Positions 1 to 8,903 of a DNA stretch of 53,322 bases are shown one piece after another. Numbering within the stretch: position 1 is the stretch's first letter; each line of letters begins with the position of its first letter. Source of the stretch: Saprospiraceae bacterium. GTDB taxonomy: Bacteria; Bacteroidota; Bacteroidia; Chitinophagales; Saprospiraceae. The notes below the pieces were generated by a model that had not been told where the DNA came from, did not search any database, and was given only the letters and a program-made list of their open reading frames with translations. The stretch covers positions 1 to 53,322 of the forward strand of contig JAKVCU010000073.1 of assembly GCA_022448955.1 (NCBI GenBank), written 5' to 3'. Made by a program: the position numbers and the translations under genes.

Positions 1-355
1 AAGTGTACATTTTTCAGATGGCTTAGAATGTAAATAGATGTTTTGTTGAACGTATTTTAAGCCTATTGACTCCTTTGTCGAGATAAGGAGGTGTGAAATT
101 TTATTTTGAAAAGAATTTTATTTTTGGCTTAAATCCAAATAATATAGTTGTTGGTCTCTATTCTCTTCCCGTTCAGCAAATAGCATTGACAAGCCATTCT
201 CTAAGAATTACCTTTGTAATATTGGTTTCAAAATATTACTTCATATGGCAGGAAAAAATAAACTGCAACAATTTTTTATTTGGATTTTTCGACTAGGGTT
301 GATGTTCATCATTCTTGGTTTAATACAATATTTGACTAAGGAGAAAGAGGAGATA
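1..355. other. Left-edge stretch without a confident gene
   Basis: No coding region here is convincing. A short open frame at 93-296 begins with GTG and overlaps the following gene; its sequence is low in complexity and resembles no family I know. An AAGGAGG run lies at 85-91, but it overlaps that GTG too closely to act as its ribosome site. The first 33 bases could be the tail of a gene lying outside the window, which cannot be decided from here. Confidence 0.4.
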
Positions 356-781
356 ATGCCAAAGGAGTATGCTTCTTGTGTTTTAGAGTGCAACCGAGGG
401 GCAGCTGATAATGTGCTATTAAATAAAAATGATATTTGCCTAAGCAGGGCAGATAACCAAGAAAGGGCTTGCTTCGCTCCAGACGAAATCTTGATGATTA
501 CTTTAGGACAAGGAAAAACTATAGTGTATGATTATCAAGGAAGAGGGCTTTATGTAAATGAAAACCTCCAGAAAATTCAACAACTTATCAAGCAGGCAGA
601 CCGAAATTATATCTATTTGCAACGAGTAAATCGGCAAGAAATAGTCAATTTACGATATACTTTATTATTTAATAAGTGCACGAGACAGCTGGAATTAGAA
701 GAAGAGTTTGAAACGACTGTTGCAAAAGGTAAGGTTAAAGGAATATTGGAACTCCTTTACCGAACCTGCAGTATCATGTAA
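356..781 (+). CDS. LytTR-like DNA-binding domain protein without receiver
   Basis: Small protein (about 141 aa) whose C-terminal 100 residues fit the LytTR DNA-binding fold: a first strand (EILMITLGQGKTIVY), the 'GRGLYVNENLQKIQQLI' segment, and the 'NYIYLQRVNRQEIVNLRYT' block, which matches the family pattern of an aromatic residue, R-x-N/H-R and then VN. There is no receiver domain. The start at 356 is preferred because AAAGAGGAG sits just upstream. An in-frame ATG at 245 would add 37 residues containing a possible membrane helix (FFIWIFRLGLMFIILGLIQYL without its last residue), so a membrane-tethered form is an alternative. The next gene starts 16 bases downstream, suggesting co-transcription. 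LytTR proteins usually act with a LytS kinase; no partner is adjacent. The fold call is fairly firm and the start is uncertain. Confidence 0.6.
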   Translation: MPKEYASCVLECNRGAADNVLLNKNDICLSRADNQERACFAPDEILMITLGQGKTIVYDYQGRGLYVNENLQKIQQLIKQADRNYIYLQRVNRQEIVNLRYTLLFNKCTRQLELEEEFETTVAKGKVKGILELLYRTCSIM

Positions 782-797
782 TTAATCACCCGACAAT

Positions 798-1448
798 ATG
801 ATGTTTAAATTTGAATCTATGTCTATCAATTTTAATTTCGATACAGGTAATAGCTTTACCGATGTATTTTTTGAACAAAACCAAGAAGGTCTTGGTGAAA
901 GAGCTCAGAAAGCTAATAAGATTATTCGCCACAATATGGTTTGGTCAATGGGCTTAGGATTTATTCCATTACCCATCTTAGACCTTATCGGTGTGACGGT
1001 TGTCCAAATTGATATGGTAAAGGCTCTGTGTCGTTTATATGATGTAGAATATACAGAGCTAAAGGGGAAGGCTATTATTTCTGCATTAGGAGGTGCTAGT
1101 GCCGCTCGTTTTGGTGCAAGCTTAGTCAAAGGAATTCCCATTATTGGTACTTTTTTTGGCGGTGTTTCTATGTCTGCTTTGTCAGGCGCTTCTACTTTTG
1201 CAGTGGGCCGTGTATTTGTTCAATATTTGAAAGATGGTATTCCTTTAGATGATATTGATATCAATAAAGCAAAGGTTATTTACGAAGATGAATTTAAAAA
1301 GAGTAAATCTGCAGCAGAGGAGATACAATCAAAAGTGAATAAGGAAATTTTTCAGAAGATAGAGCAATTAAATACACTACATGAGAAAGGGCTCATCACT
1401 AAGGAAGAGTTTGAAGCGAAGAAAAAAGAGTTGTTAGACCGTATGTAA
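798..1448 (+). CDS. DUF697-like membrane protein with C-terminal SHOCT motif
   Basis: 216-residue protein. The central region (about 45-145) has hydrophobic, glycine-rich segments (MGLGFIPLPILDLIGVTVVQ, GASLVKGIPIIGTFFGGVS) and the 'P-x-x-DL.GV...Q..M...L...Y' pattern of DUF697-type proteins, a family often linked to GTPases or stress membrane proteins. The last 30 residues (IEQLNTLHEKGLITKEEFEAK and on) match the SHOCT short C-terminal oligomerisation motif, preceded by a charged helix. It follows the LytTR-like gene by 16 bases and probably forms a two-gene operon with it, closed by a strong hairpin just downstream. Substrate and partner are unknown; the membrane role is inferred from family resemblance. 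Confidence 0.65.
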   Translation: MMFKFESMSINFNFDTGNSFTDVFFEQNQEGLGERAQKANKIIRHNMVWSMGLGFIPLPILDLIGVTVVQIDMVKALCRLYDVEYTELKGKAIISALGGASAARFGASLVKGIPIIGTFFGGVSMSALSGASTFAVGRVFVQYLKDGIPLDDIDINKAKVIYEDEFKKSKSAAEEIQSKVNKEIFQKIEQLNTLHEKGLITKEEFEAKKKELLDRM

Positions 1449-1455
1449 ATATAGC

Positions 1456-1496
1456 TTAATCGTTGTGCGGGATTTAAAACTTTGCACAACGATTAA
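1456..1496. terminator. Strong bidirectional terminator hairpin
   Basis: Perfect 13-bp stem (TTAATCGTTGTGC at 1456-1468, GCACAACGATTAA at 1484-1496) with a 15-base loop, followed by TTTTA. It lies 7 bases after the stop of the plus-strand DUF697 gene and 2 bases before the end of the minus-strand moeA, so it can serve both convergent genes. Confidence 0.85.
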
Positions 1497-1498
1497 TT

Positions 1499-2695
1499 TT
1501 ACCGGTAGGGTAAAATTCTAAATATTTCTCCAGCCTTGTATAGGTCTTTGCCTTTCGGCAATTCTACAAAAACATCTGCATCCACGAGATTCGCCAGATC
1601 ACCAGAACCATGTCCATGGACAGGATGAACTGTAATTTGCGCATCATTTTGATACACGACTTTTGCTTGCATAAAGTACGTCAAATCTGGCTTGAAGTGT
1701 ACATCTTCCGCCAGTTTTGCATAAGCATAAGGAAATGGCTCTAGGCCTAAACTAGCATTCAACCAAGGCTTGAAGTAACGAGTAGTGCACATAAAAGAAG
1801 ATACTGGATTACCAGGGAGCGCAAATACCATGCAGCCATTCGGTGCCTTTCCAAACCAAAATGGCTTACCTGGACGTTGTTTAATTTTGTGGAACAATTT
1901 TTCAACACCTAAGTGTGATAGTGCACTTGGTATGAAATCAAACTTTCCTTTTGAAACACCTCCACTCATGATGATGACATCATATTCTTCAATAATGGCC
2001 TGAATACGTTCTATAATTTTCGCTTCATTATCAATAAGGTGTGCCGTATCTGCCTCAATACCCCAACTTTTTAAGGTTGCTTGTAAACGATATACATTCG
2101 ATTTGCGAATTTGGTGAGGGAGTGGAGTTTCATTGATTTCAACCAACTCATCACCACTAGAAATAATAATTACAGTTGGCATTTTGGCTACTTTAATGGT
2201 ATTTTTACCAACCGTAGCTGCAACGCCTATTTCTGAGGAGGAAAGCTTCATCCCTTTTGGAACAACCAGGGTGCCGGCTTTGCGATCTAAACCTTTCCAG
2301 TGTATATTTTGACCTTTGACGATGTCTTCAATGTTAATGCGAGCACGACCATTCTCGATGCTTAAGTCTTCATAACGAATAATGGTATCTGCTCCCTCCG
2401 CTAAAACGGCCCCTGTCATAATCTCTACGCAATGTTGTAGGTTTTGAAGGCTTATTTGTGGATTACCTGCAGCGCTTATACCTTGAATAGGGAATACTCT
2501 TTGTCCATTTGCGAAAGCATCAAAATGAATTCCAATGCCATCCATTGCAACGCGATTGTAGGGTGGAAAATCACGGTCGGCATGCAAGTCTTCCATTAAT
2601 ACTCGGCCGATGGCTTCTTCAATTGGACAATCTTCAGTGGGCAAGGCTAGACGATGCGCCAACACAATTTTATTAGCTTCTTCTACTGTAATCAT
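1499..2695 (-). CDS. moeA: Molybdopterin molybdenumtransferase MoeA
   Basis: MoeA inserts molybdate into adenylylated molybdopterin, the last step of molybdenum cofactor assembly, in the cytosol. The three expected parts are present in order: an N-terminal MoeA domain (MITVEEANKIVLAHRL; 'DRDFPPYNRVAMDGIG', the usual D-x-P-x-x-x-x-AMDG motif), a central MoCF-biosynthesis domain ('GDELVE', 'SGGVSKGKFDF', 'PGNPVSSF'), and a C-terminal domain ending in an all-beta segment. The start at 2695 gives 398 residues, the normal MoeA length; an upstream in-frame ATG at 2731 adds 12 residues that do not fit the family. No other moa/mob/mod gene or molybdoenzyme is visible in the window, so the gene is isolated here. 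Confidence 0.93.
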   Translation of the reverse strand: MITVEEANKIVLAHRLALPTEDCPIEEAIGRVLMEDLHADRDFPPYNRVAMDGIGIHFDAFANGQRVFPIQGISAAGNPQISLQNLQHCVEIMTGAVLAEGADTIIRYEDLSIENGRARINIEDIVKGQNIHWKGLDRKAGTLVVPKGMKLSSSEIGVAATVGKNTIKVAKMPTVIIISSGDELVEINETPLPHQIRKSNVYRLQATLKSWGIEADTAHLIDNEAKIIERIQAIIEEYDVIIMSGGVSKGKFDFIPSALSHLGVEKLFHKIKQRPGKPFWFGKAPNGCMVFALPGNPVSSFMCTTRYFKPWLNASLGLEPFPYAYAKLAEDVHFKPDLTYFMQAKVVYQNDAQITVHPVHGHGSGDLANLVDADVFVELPKGKDLYKAGEIFRILPYR

Positions 2696-2995
2696 GGAGT
2701 ATATTTTTGCATAAAAGGGAAAAGGATACAAAAAATAGAAATTATGTGGTTATATCCTTAACTGATTAATAATAATTTTGTTGCTAATGCATGTAAAGTA
2801 ATCGCTCTAAATAATCAATAAGAAATGACGGCCTCTTTTCCAATAATCCAGCTTTATCAAAAGTATCAGTATACAGCGTATAGTTTCACTTTTAATGTCT
2901 GGTTTACTAAAAAAAATGCTCAATCACTGATTATCGCTAGCTTTAATCTATTACTTATCTTAACTTAAGATCACTTTCATGCTTAAATTCCAAAG

Positions 2996-4225
2996 ATGTC
3001 GAATATGCTAGATCCCTATCAAATAAAAAAAGACTTCCCTATTTTTTCTCAAGCTCACCCAAGTGGTAAGCCTCTTACCTATCTGGATAGTGCAGCAACC
3101 ACACAGAAACCACAAATAGTGATTAATGCCATGCATGGTTATTACGAAAAAAGTAATGCGAATGTTCATCGTGGTATCCACCATCTAGGCAATAGGGCTA
3201 CTTTGACTTATGAAGGTACGCGAGCAAAGGTGCAAAATTTTATTCATGCTAGGAGTCGTAAAGAGATAGTTTTCACAAAAGGAACAACAGAGAGTGTTAA
3301 TTTAGTGGCGTACGGATTTGCCGAACAACGATTAAATGAAGGGGATGAAATTGTCATTTCTGCCATGGAACATCATTCTAATCTTATTCCTTGGCAGATG
3401 TTATGTAGAAGGAAAAAGGCAAAGCTAAGGATTATTCCTATGGATGAATCAGGTACTTTACAATTAGACCAGCTAGATGAAATGCTGAGTGAGCGTACTA
3501 AAATGATAGCTGTTGTTCATATTTCTAATTCTTTAGGGACGATCAATCCAATTGAAGATATTATTAAATTAGCACATGCAAAAGACATTCCTATCCTGAT
3601 AGATGCAGCACAAAGTGCAGCTTACTACGATATAGATGTCCAAGCATGGGATTGTGATTTCTTAGTTTTTTCAGGGCACAAAGTATTTGGGCCAACAGGT
3701 ATTGGTGTGCTTTATGGTAAAGAAAAATGGTTGGAAGAGATGGTTCCTTGGCAGTTTGGAGGAGAGATGATTCGTTCGGTTTCATTTGAGGAATCAACTT
3801 TTGCAGAAAGTCCTCAAAAGTTTGAGGCAGGAACACCAAATATTGCAGGTGCGGCTGGTTTAGCTGCAGCCATTCAATATATAGAAACCTTAGGCAAGGA
3901 AAATATTCGCCAGCATCTAAAAGCACTACTTGGATATGCAACAGCGCAATTAGGAGCAATCGAAGGTTTGAGAATATATGGTAATGCGGATAAAAAAAGT
4001 GCTATCATTTCCTTTATGCTGGAATCCGCTCATGCGCACGATATTGCCACTATTATTGATAATCATGGGGTAGCAGTGAGAGCTGGCCATCATTGTACAC
4101 AGCCTGTCATGGCGTTTTATGGAATTCCTGCCACTGCAAGGGTGTCGCTTTCCATCTACAATTCGAGGGAGGATATCGACCGTTTGGTGGAAGCACTAGA
4201 AAGTGTGCGGCTCATTTTTGGTTAA
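2996..4225 (+). CDS. sufS: SufS-type (class II) cysteine desulfurase
   Basis: PLP enzyme that takes sulfur from cysteine for Fe-S cluster assembly. Class II hallmarks: N-terminal 'LDSAATTQKP', 'ANVHRGIHHLG', 'TKGTTESVNLVA', 'EHHSN', the PLP lysine in SGHK (K229), and the persulfide cysteine in RAGHHCTQP (C367). Length 409 aa is typical. The histidine often found after DAAQS is replaced here (DAAQSAAYYDIDVQ). The sufBCD genes that usually adjoin sufS are absent: the neighbours are moeA (divergent) and a peroxidase (convergent). A second, class I desulfurase (iscS) lies 12 kb away. CsdA-type enzymes are close relatives, so this could be a stand-alone desulfurase supplying another pathway, possibly molybdopterin sulfuration given moeA next door (inference). 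Confidence 0.85.
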   Translation: MSNMLDPYQIKKDFPIFSQAHPSGKPLTYLDSAATTQKPQIVINAMHGYYEKSNANVHRGIHHLGNRATLTYEGTRAKVQNFIHARSRKEIVFTKGTTESVNLVAYGFAEQRLNEGDEIVISAMEHHSNLIPWQMLCRRKKAKLRIIPMDESGTLQLDQLDEMLSERTKMIAVVHISNSLGTINPIEDIIKLAHAKDIPILIDAAQSAAYYDIDVQAWDCDFLVFSGHKVFGPTGIGVLYGKEKWLEEMVPWQFGGEMIRSVSFEESTFAESPQKFEAGTPNIAGAAGLAAAIQYIETLGKENIRQHLKALLGYATAQLGAIEGLRIYGNADKKSAIISFMLESAHAHDIATIIDNHGVAVRAGHHCTQPVMAFYGIPATARVSLSIYNSREDIDRLVEALESVRLIFG

Positions 4226-4256
4226 AGAAAACCAACAGCCCAGGTTCGCTGCTGGT
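4222..4256 (-). terminator. Terminator for the peroxidase gene
   Basis: Read on the minus strand, ACCAGCAGC pairs with GCTGTTGGT (one G-U pair) around an 8-base loop and is followed by TTTCTTT. It lies just past the stop of the minus-strand peroxidase gene and the stop of the convergent sufS. On the plus strand the stem has an A-C mismatch, so it should work mainly for the minus-strand gene. Confidence 0.6.
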
Positions 4257-4288
4257 CTTTACGGCTTTTGAGCAGTGTTTTGCTAATG

Positions 4289-5482
4289 CTATTCTGAGAA
4301 AGGATCAGAAAATTTCTCATCTTCCGCCATTACTTCATCACTTAAAGTTTCTAAGAAAGCAACTAATGCTTCTTTCTGCATTTGTGTAAGGTTTAACTGT
4401 CGAGGCATGACATTTGGACCTTGTGGTGGACCAACTCTCAAGGTTGGAGATAAATTGGGATGAGGTTGAACACCTGAATTATAGTGCTCGATGACTTCTG
4501 CCAAAGTTGCGAAGCGGCCATCATGCATATACGGAGCTGTTGCCGCTACATTACGCAAAGAGTTGACCTTAAAGAGGCCATTATCTTGTGGATTTCCCGT
4601 TACTAGACCTAGTCCATTATCTTCATACACCAAATCAAGCCCATTGTTCCTTGCGCCTGGTGCAGTAAAGTTGGTTGTGCCATGGCAAGTGGCACAGTTA
4701 GTCTGAGGGGAAAAAAATAATACTTTCCCCAAGTTTTCGAGGCCAGTAAAGTTGCTAAATGGCGTATTTCCTATATTCTGCCCTGGCTGTAAGTTGGCCA
4801 TGCCCTCATCAAACTTAGAATTGAAAGAAATCATCGAACGAACAAATTGAGAAAGTGCTCTTGAAATACGCTGGGTATTTATTGCTTCACTTCCAAAGGC
4901 TTGATTAAAAAGTTCAGGGTAGTAATCTAGTGTGTTTAATTTAGCTACCAAAATATTAAGATCCATTCCCATCTCAATATGGTCCTGAATCGGCATCAAA
5001 ACTTGGTCCTCTAGCGTTTCCGCTCTTTCATCCCAGAAAAACCGACCATTTGGATAGTATGCAGCTTGCGCCAAACCCATAGAGTTTCTGCCAGTGATTT
5101 CCCCTTCAAATCCTAGACTAAATGCAAGAGGGTCTGAAAAGCCAGCTACTTGCTGATGGCAAGAAGCACAGGATAATGTATTATTGGCAGACATATTTTT
5201 ATCGTAAAATAATACTCGACCTAAGGTTGCACCCCAATCTGTAACAGGATTATTATCAGGTGTATTGATTTGTCCTTGTATGGGTGGGGCATTAAAGTAG
5301 TTGGGAAGTAATGGATTGGCATAGTTATATGGTTCATCAGGTAGATGCGGTCGCACCGAAATAGTTGTTTGTTCTTCCGTTTCATCGAGCTCATCTGTAA
5401 GAACTCCAAATTCTTCAAATTCATCTTGACAGGCCGTAAAAGTAAACAGCATCAAAAGGAGCGGCAGCAATTTTTGTCTCAT
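4289..5482 (-). CDS. Di-haem cytochrome c peroxidase family lipoprotein
   Basis: 397 residues with a lipoprotein signal (LLLMLFTFTAC, lipid-accepting Cys18) and two c-type haem sites, CASCH (105-109) and CATCH (263-267). The spacing and surrounding motifs (LGRVLFYDKNMSANNTLSC, GKVLFFSPQTNCATCH, SLRNVAATAPYMHDG) match the CcpA/MauG family of di-haem peroxidases. The conserved distal 'MHDGRFATLAEVIEHY' segment is present. It probably sits in the periplasm anchored to a membrane and reduces hydrogen peroxide, or carries out a MauG-like oxidation. Bacteroidota carry many such lipoproteins next to metal or surface-protein genes; none of those is adjacent here, so the substrate is not indicated. 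It converges with sufS and shares a terminator zone. Confidence 0.88.
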   Translation of the reverse strand: MRQKLLPLLLMLFTFTACQDEFEEFGVLTDELDETEEQTTISVRPHLPDEPYNYANPLLPNYFNAPPIQGQINTPDNNPVTDWGATLGRVLFYDKNMSANNTLSCASCHQQVAGFSDPLAFSLGFEGEITGRNSMGLAQAAYYPNGRFFWDERAETLEDQVLMPIQDHIEMGMDLNILVAKLNTLDYYPELFNQAFGSEAINTQRISRALSQFVRSMISFNSKFDEGMANLQPGQNIGNTPFSNFTGLENLGKVLFFSPQTNCATCHGTTNFTAPGARNNGLDLVYEDNGLGLVTGNPQDNGLFKVNSLRNVAATAPYMHDGRFATLAEVIEHYNSGVQPHPNLSPTLRVGPPQGPNVMPRQLNLTQMQKEALVAFLETLSDEVMAEDEKFSDPFSE

Positions 5483-6004
5483 ATCCTGTATTATTTATTA
5501 AAGATTAAATTTTTTGAAATTAGTACAACTCATTCCACTGAACTTGTAATACTAAGATCAATCTAGAGGACTACTTTAGACTTTGGACAAGGGTATCTGA
5601 TTCAAACTTGCGGCTAGAACAACTTTTTTATAAAATCTTTTTCTTTCGTACCAATTTGCTAAAAAGCACAACCATGATTTTAGGTGAATACATTATTTCT
5701 TTAGGGTATTGAATGAGTTTTGTAACTTCTTTATGAAGGAAAAGATCATCTATATCTTCCATTTAGAACCTTATTTACAAGATATCCAGAAAGTTAAAAG
5801 CGCTCAAAAGAAGCACCGTCTAATATTTATTTCCAACAGTTTTATACTAATAAGCATGGGATCCACTAAGCTGATGGAACAACTCTCGTTCTATTTTTCT
5901 TGAATACATTCTTTTGAAGAAGCACTTCAAGTATACTATCACCAGCCAAGACTATAATTAGACCATTCTGCTTTTAGAAAACTCATTTTCTTGTTTATGG
6001 GTAA
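5483..6004. other. Gene-free stretch between two minus-strand genes
   Basis: No supported gene. A 64-codon open frame at 5709-5903 (plus) shows no signal peptide, domain or convincing ribosome site and reads like chance coding. The stretch contains an AT-rich dyad (AGAAAA/TTTTCT near 5976-5991) that might help end the next minus-strand gene. No tRNA or repeat was recognised. Confidence 0.4.
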
Positions 6005-7021
6005 TTAAAAACTTACGTTTCTGTCATCTTGTCGCCGTCTTAGATAGCTAAAAAAGCCATCAAGATAATCCAACATTTCCTTTTTAGATCGACTCTCTAG
6101 ATGAGGGAATGTTTGAAGGTAGTGGACTATTTCGGCTTCTTTTTTTAGGAAGAATTGCATATATGCTCTTGCTTCACCTCCTTTGCACTCAGGGCCACGA
6201 TATAGTCTATCTGTTACTTTATCAATCGGGAATGATTCATGAGGAACGGCATAGTCGGTATTGACGATTCCTGCATAATCAAAGTCATAAGGAATAGGTA
6301 CTACCTTTCTTTCTTCAGCAACTTTGATGATTTTTAGGTTGTGCAAGTTTGAAACACCCCAATCTGTATTGCCAATCATATATTGGAAGATAGACATCCT
6401 TTTTAAAGGATCTTTGGCCATGTGTTTCATGGCTGAAGTTTCGCGTTCTATTTCGGTACCAAATAGCCTTTGTTCTATGTCCTTTACTGGTTCTAGTATG
6501 ATGGCATTTAGTAACCGTTCTTTCGTTTTTCCATTAATATCTATGAAACGGATTTGGGCCAAATGGGCTTTAAAGGAATAAGGGGTGATTTGGTGATACA
6601 TCCAATAGGTTAAGTATTCTTTGAATAGGTAATCTGCTCCATTGTCAGAAGAACGGCACTGATTAACAATCTTTATTTTATTGATAGGGTGGAATCCACG
6701 GTTCTTTAAATCATCCTTTTTGAATTTGATTTTGATAGGTGGATAAACACAAACTGATTTCCGCGTATTTCCACGTGTTTTAAGTTGAATTTTCCAGCTT
6801 ACTGATGTGCCATCTTCTGAAATATAAGATAGTTGTGCCGCTTGGTAAACATCTTTGGTGCGATCCTTGAGGAGCTTTTTCATATCTGTTTTAATGGTCC
6901 ATGATATAGGTGTTTCCGAAAAAGCAGACCATTGATTGAAAAAACTAGTGTTTTGGATAGGTTGGGCAGCTGCAATAACCATAAAGATCATTGCGCCACA
7001 AAGTGCAATAAGATTTTTCAT
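6005..7021 (-). CDS. Secreted CotH-like kinase-fold protein
   Basis: 338 residues with a Sec signal peptide (ending near AAAQ, residue 20). The middle has a 'KTRGNTRKSVCVYPPIKIKF' segment like the RGNSSR..PKK motif of CotH proteins, then LFKEYLTYWMYHQ. Further on come IGNTDW (216-221) with N225/N228, and PYDFDYAG (245-251), which look like the catalytic-loop Asp/Asn and the DFG-like metal Asp of an atypical kinase. CotH phosphorylates spore-coat proteins in Bacillus; here an exported enzyme or a lipoprotein-like surface modifier is inferred. No fused domains are seen, unlike many CotH proteins. It is transcribed divergently from the GH3 gene. Family-level confidence is moderate and the substrate is unknown. 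Confidence 0.6.
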   Translation of the reverse strand: MKNLIALCGAMIFMVIAAAQPIQNTSFFNQWSAFSETPISWTIKTDMKKLLKDRTKDVYQAAQLSYISEDGTSVSWKIQLKTRGNTRKSVCVYPPIKIKFKKDDLKNRGFHPINKIKIVNQCRSSDNGADYLFKEYLTYWMYHQITPYSFKAHLAQIRFIDINGKTKERLLNAIILEPVKDIEQRLFGTEIERETSAMKHMAKDPLKRMSIFQYMIGNTDWGVSNLHNLKIIKVAEERKVVPIPYDFDYAGIVNTDYAVPHESFPIDKVTDRLYRGPECKGGEARAYMQFFLKKEAEIVHYLQTFPHLESRSKKEMLDYLDGFFSYLRRRQDDRNVSF

Positions 7022-7232
7022 GTCGAGTGATTTATAAACGCAAAGAACAAGTCGTTCTTTTACTTAATGCCCAAATTGCATAATGATTTTTCAAAAAGCA
7101 AGTTCGTCAGTCTAAAGTGAAGAAATTATAGATTTATGATAGAATTTAAAGGGATATGAAAGTAGAAAGGAGCAATTTTGGTCATAGAGAGGTGATTTTT
7201 TGTTCTATTAGTCGAAAATGAATAAACTTTGA

Positions 7233-7263
7233 TTGAATAATATAATAAGCAAGAGTATTTTTG
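7233..7263 (+). promoter_or_regulatory. Bacteroidota-type promoter for the GH3-lysE pair
   Basis: TTG at 7233-7235, then 20 bases, then TATTTTTG at 7256-7263. This matches the Bacteroidota consensus TTG-N19-21-TAnnTTTG. Transcription would begin near 7270, giving a leader of about 100 bases before the GH3 start at 7368. The whole 7022-7367 interval is otherwise gene-free and also separates the divergent minus-strand gene; the 84-codon minus frame at 7126-7380 overlaps the GH3 start and is not supported. Confidence 0.5.
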
Positions 7264-7367
7264 CATTTCTATTAAAATTGCTCGAGCAGTTGTCGCCGAT
7301 TTGTAGTGCGTCGCTTCGTTGAAAGCAAAAGTCAAACTGCTTTTATCAGTATGAATAATAATCGCAT

Positions 7368-8903
7368 ATGACCTTAACAAATTCTCTCGTAAAGAGAGGT
7401 ATGGGACTAATCGAGTATTGGAACCGTAACCATCAAGCTGGAGTGATCCAACAGGAGTTTCAGCTTTCCCAGTTGTTAAAACAGGCTCAGTATACTGAAT
7501 TTGGAAAAACCTACCAATTTTCGGTTATCCAGAACGACAATGATCTTGTGGGAGCTTTTCAGTCGAAAGTACCTCTACACAACTATCAAGAGATGTTTGA
7601 CCCTTGGTGGAGGCGTAGCTTTGAGGGAGGTGGCGATGTTCACTGGAAAGGTCAAACGAAGTATTTTGCATTAAGCTCAGGTACATCTGATGCAGCGAGT
7701 AAATACATTCCAATCACACCAGATATGACGCGCGCTATGCGTTTAGGAGCACTGCGTATGTTCAGCTGTTTGCCTAAATATCATTTAGATTCTAATCTGT
7801 ACTTTAAAGATTGGTTGATGATTGGGGGTAGTGCTAGCCTTCAAAATTATGGTCATTGCTTTGCAGGAGACTTGAGTGGAATAAATGCCCGTAAGCCACC
7901 TGTCTGGTTAAAAAGACTGTACAAGCCAGGTACGGAGATTGCGCGAATTAAGGATTGGGATAAACGCATGGATATGATCGCTCGCCATGCACCAAAATGG
8001 GACATTGCCATCATGACTGGCATACCTTCTTGGGTTCAGCTAACGCTAGAATATATTGTTGATTTTTATGGGCTAGACCATATTCACCAATTATGGCCTA
8101 ACTTATCCGTCTTTGTTTCGGGAGGTATTGCTTTTGATCCTTATCGAAAGGGTTTGGAGCGATTGTTTGACAAAAAAGTTATTTATCAAGATACTTATTT
8201 AGCATCAGAAGGCTTTTTTGCTTATCAAGCAAGGCCTGAGACTAATGCTATGCAATTGATTCTAAATAATGGTGTTTTTTATGAGTTTGTTCCCTTCAAA
8301 GAAGAGCATTTTTCTGAATCGGGTGAAGTGCTTCCACATGCTACAGCACTTACAATTGATCAAGTAGAAGAAGGTGTTGATTATGCTTTAGTTATCTCTA
8401 CCTGTGCAGGTGCGTGGCGATATTTGATAGGTGATACCATTAAATTTGTTAATAAAGAACTACATGAAATTGTTATTACTGGAAGAACTAAACACTTTTT
8501 AAGCGTTTGTGGTGAGCACCTTTCGGTGGATAATATGAATCAGGCAATCAAACAAGTAGGAGAGCAAATGCAAGTGGATATCCGAGAATTTACGGTATCT
8601 GGAGTGAAATCAGGTAGCCATTTTGCACATAAATGGTACCTAGGTGTAGATGAAATAGTAGATAAACTGACTTTAGGGCAGCTATTAGATCAGCAGTTGC
8701 AGGTCGTAAATGATGATTACAACGCAGAGCGTTCCGCAATGCTTCAAAACTTACAATTGGAGGTTGTCCCTACTAAAGTGTTTTATGATTGGCAACGTCA
8801 TTTGGGGAAGATGAATGGCCAAAGTAAATTTCCAAGAGTGATGAAAGCCCCTCAGTTTAAAGAATGGGAAAAATTTGTTAGTCAAAAAATGCAAACATTG
8901 TGA
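7368..8903 (+). CDS. GH3 family acyl-adenylating enzyme
   Basis: 511-residue member of the GH3 family, known from plant auxin/jasmonate amido synthetases and common in Bacteroidota, where the function is unsettled. Family motifs: the ATP loop ALSSGTSDAASKYIP, the YLASEGFFAYQ segment (Y-x-x-SEG), the GDTIKF strand, and the hinge TGRTKHFLSVCGEHLS. The family adenylates a carboxylate and transfers it to an amino group. The stop codon overlaps the start of the next gene, a LysE-type amino-acid exporter, so the two are translationally coupled. That suggests (inference) that an amino-acid conjugate or an amino acid is made and exported, but no substrate is visible in the sequence. Confidence 0.82.
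   Translation: MTLTNSLVKRGMGLIEYWNRNHQAGVIQQEFQLSQLLKQAQYTEFGKTYQFSVIQNDNDLVGAFQSKVPLHNYQEMFDPWWRRSFEGGGDVHWKGQTKYFALSSGTSDAASKYIPITPDMTRAMRLGALRMFSCLPKYHLDSNLYFKDWLMIGGSASLQNYGHCFAGDLSGINARKPPVWLKRLYKPGTEIARIKDWDKRMDMIARHAPKWDIAIMTGIPSWVQLTLEYIVDFYGLDHIHQLWPNLSVFVSGGIAFDPYRKGLERLFDKKVIYQDTYLASEGFFAYQARPETNAMQLILNNGVFYEFVPFKEEHFSESGEVLPHATALTIDQVEEGVDYALVISTCAGAWRYLIGDTIKFVNKELHEIVITGRTKHFLSVCGEHLSVDNMNQAIKQVGEQMQVDIREFTVSGVKSGSHFAHKWYLGVDEIVDKLTLGQLLDQQLQVVNDDYNAERSAMLQNLQLEVVPTKVFYDWQRHLGKMNGQSKFPRVMKAPQFKEWEKFVSQKMQTL

Noticed and set aside
93-296. 67-codon frame with an AAGGAGG run nearby
   Set aside because: The run overlaps the GTG start, the protein has no recognisable features, and it overlaps the better supported LytTR-like gene region.
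3591-3959. 122-codon minus-strand frame
   Set aside because: Lies wholly within sufS, whose frame carries all family motifs; it is an antisense shadow.
5709-5903. 64-codon plus-strand frame in the gap between two minus-strand genes
   Set aside because: No signal, domain, ribosome site or coding-like composition.
7126-7380. 84-codon minus-strand frame in the divergent gap
   Set aside because: Overlaps the GH3 start and the better promoter candidate; composition is not coding-like.
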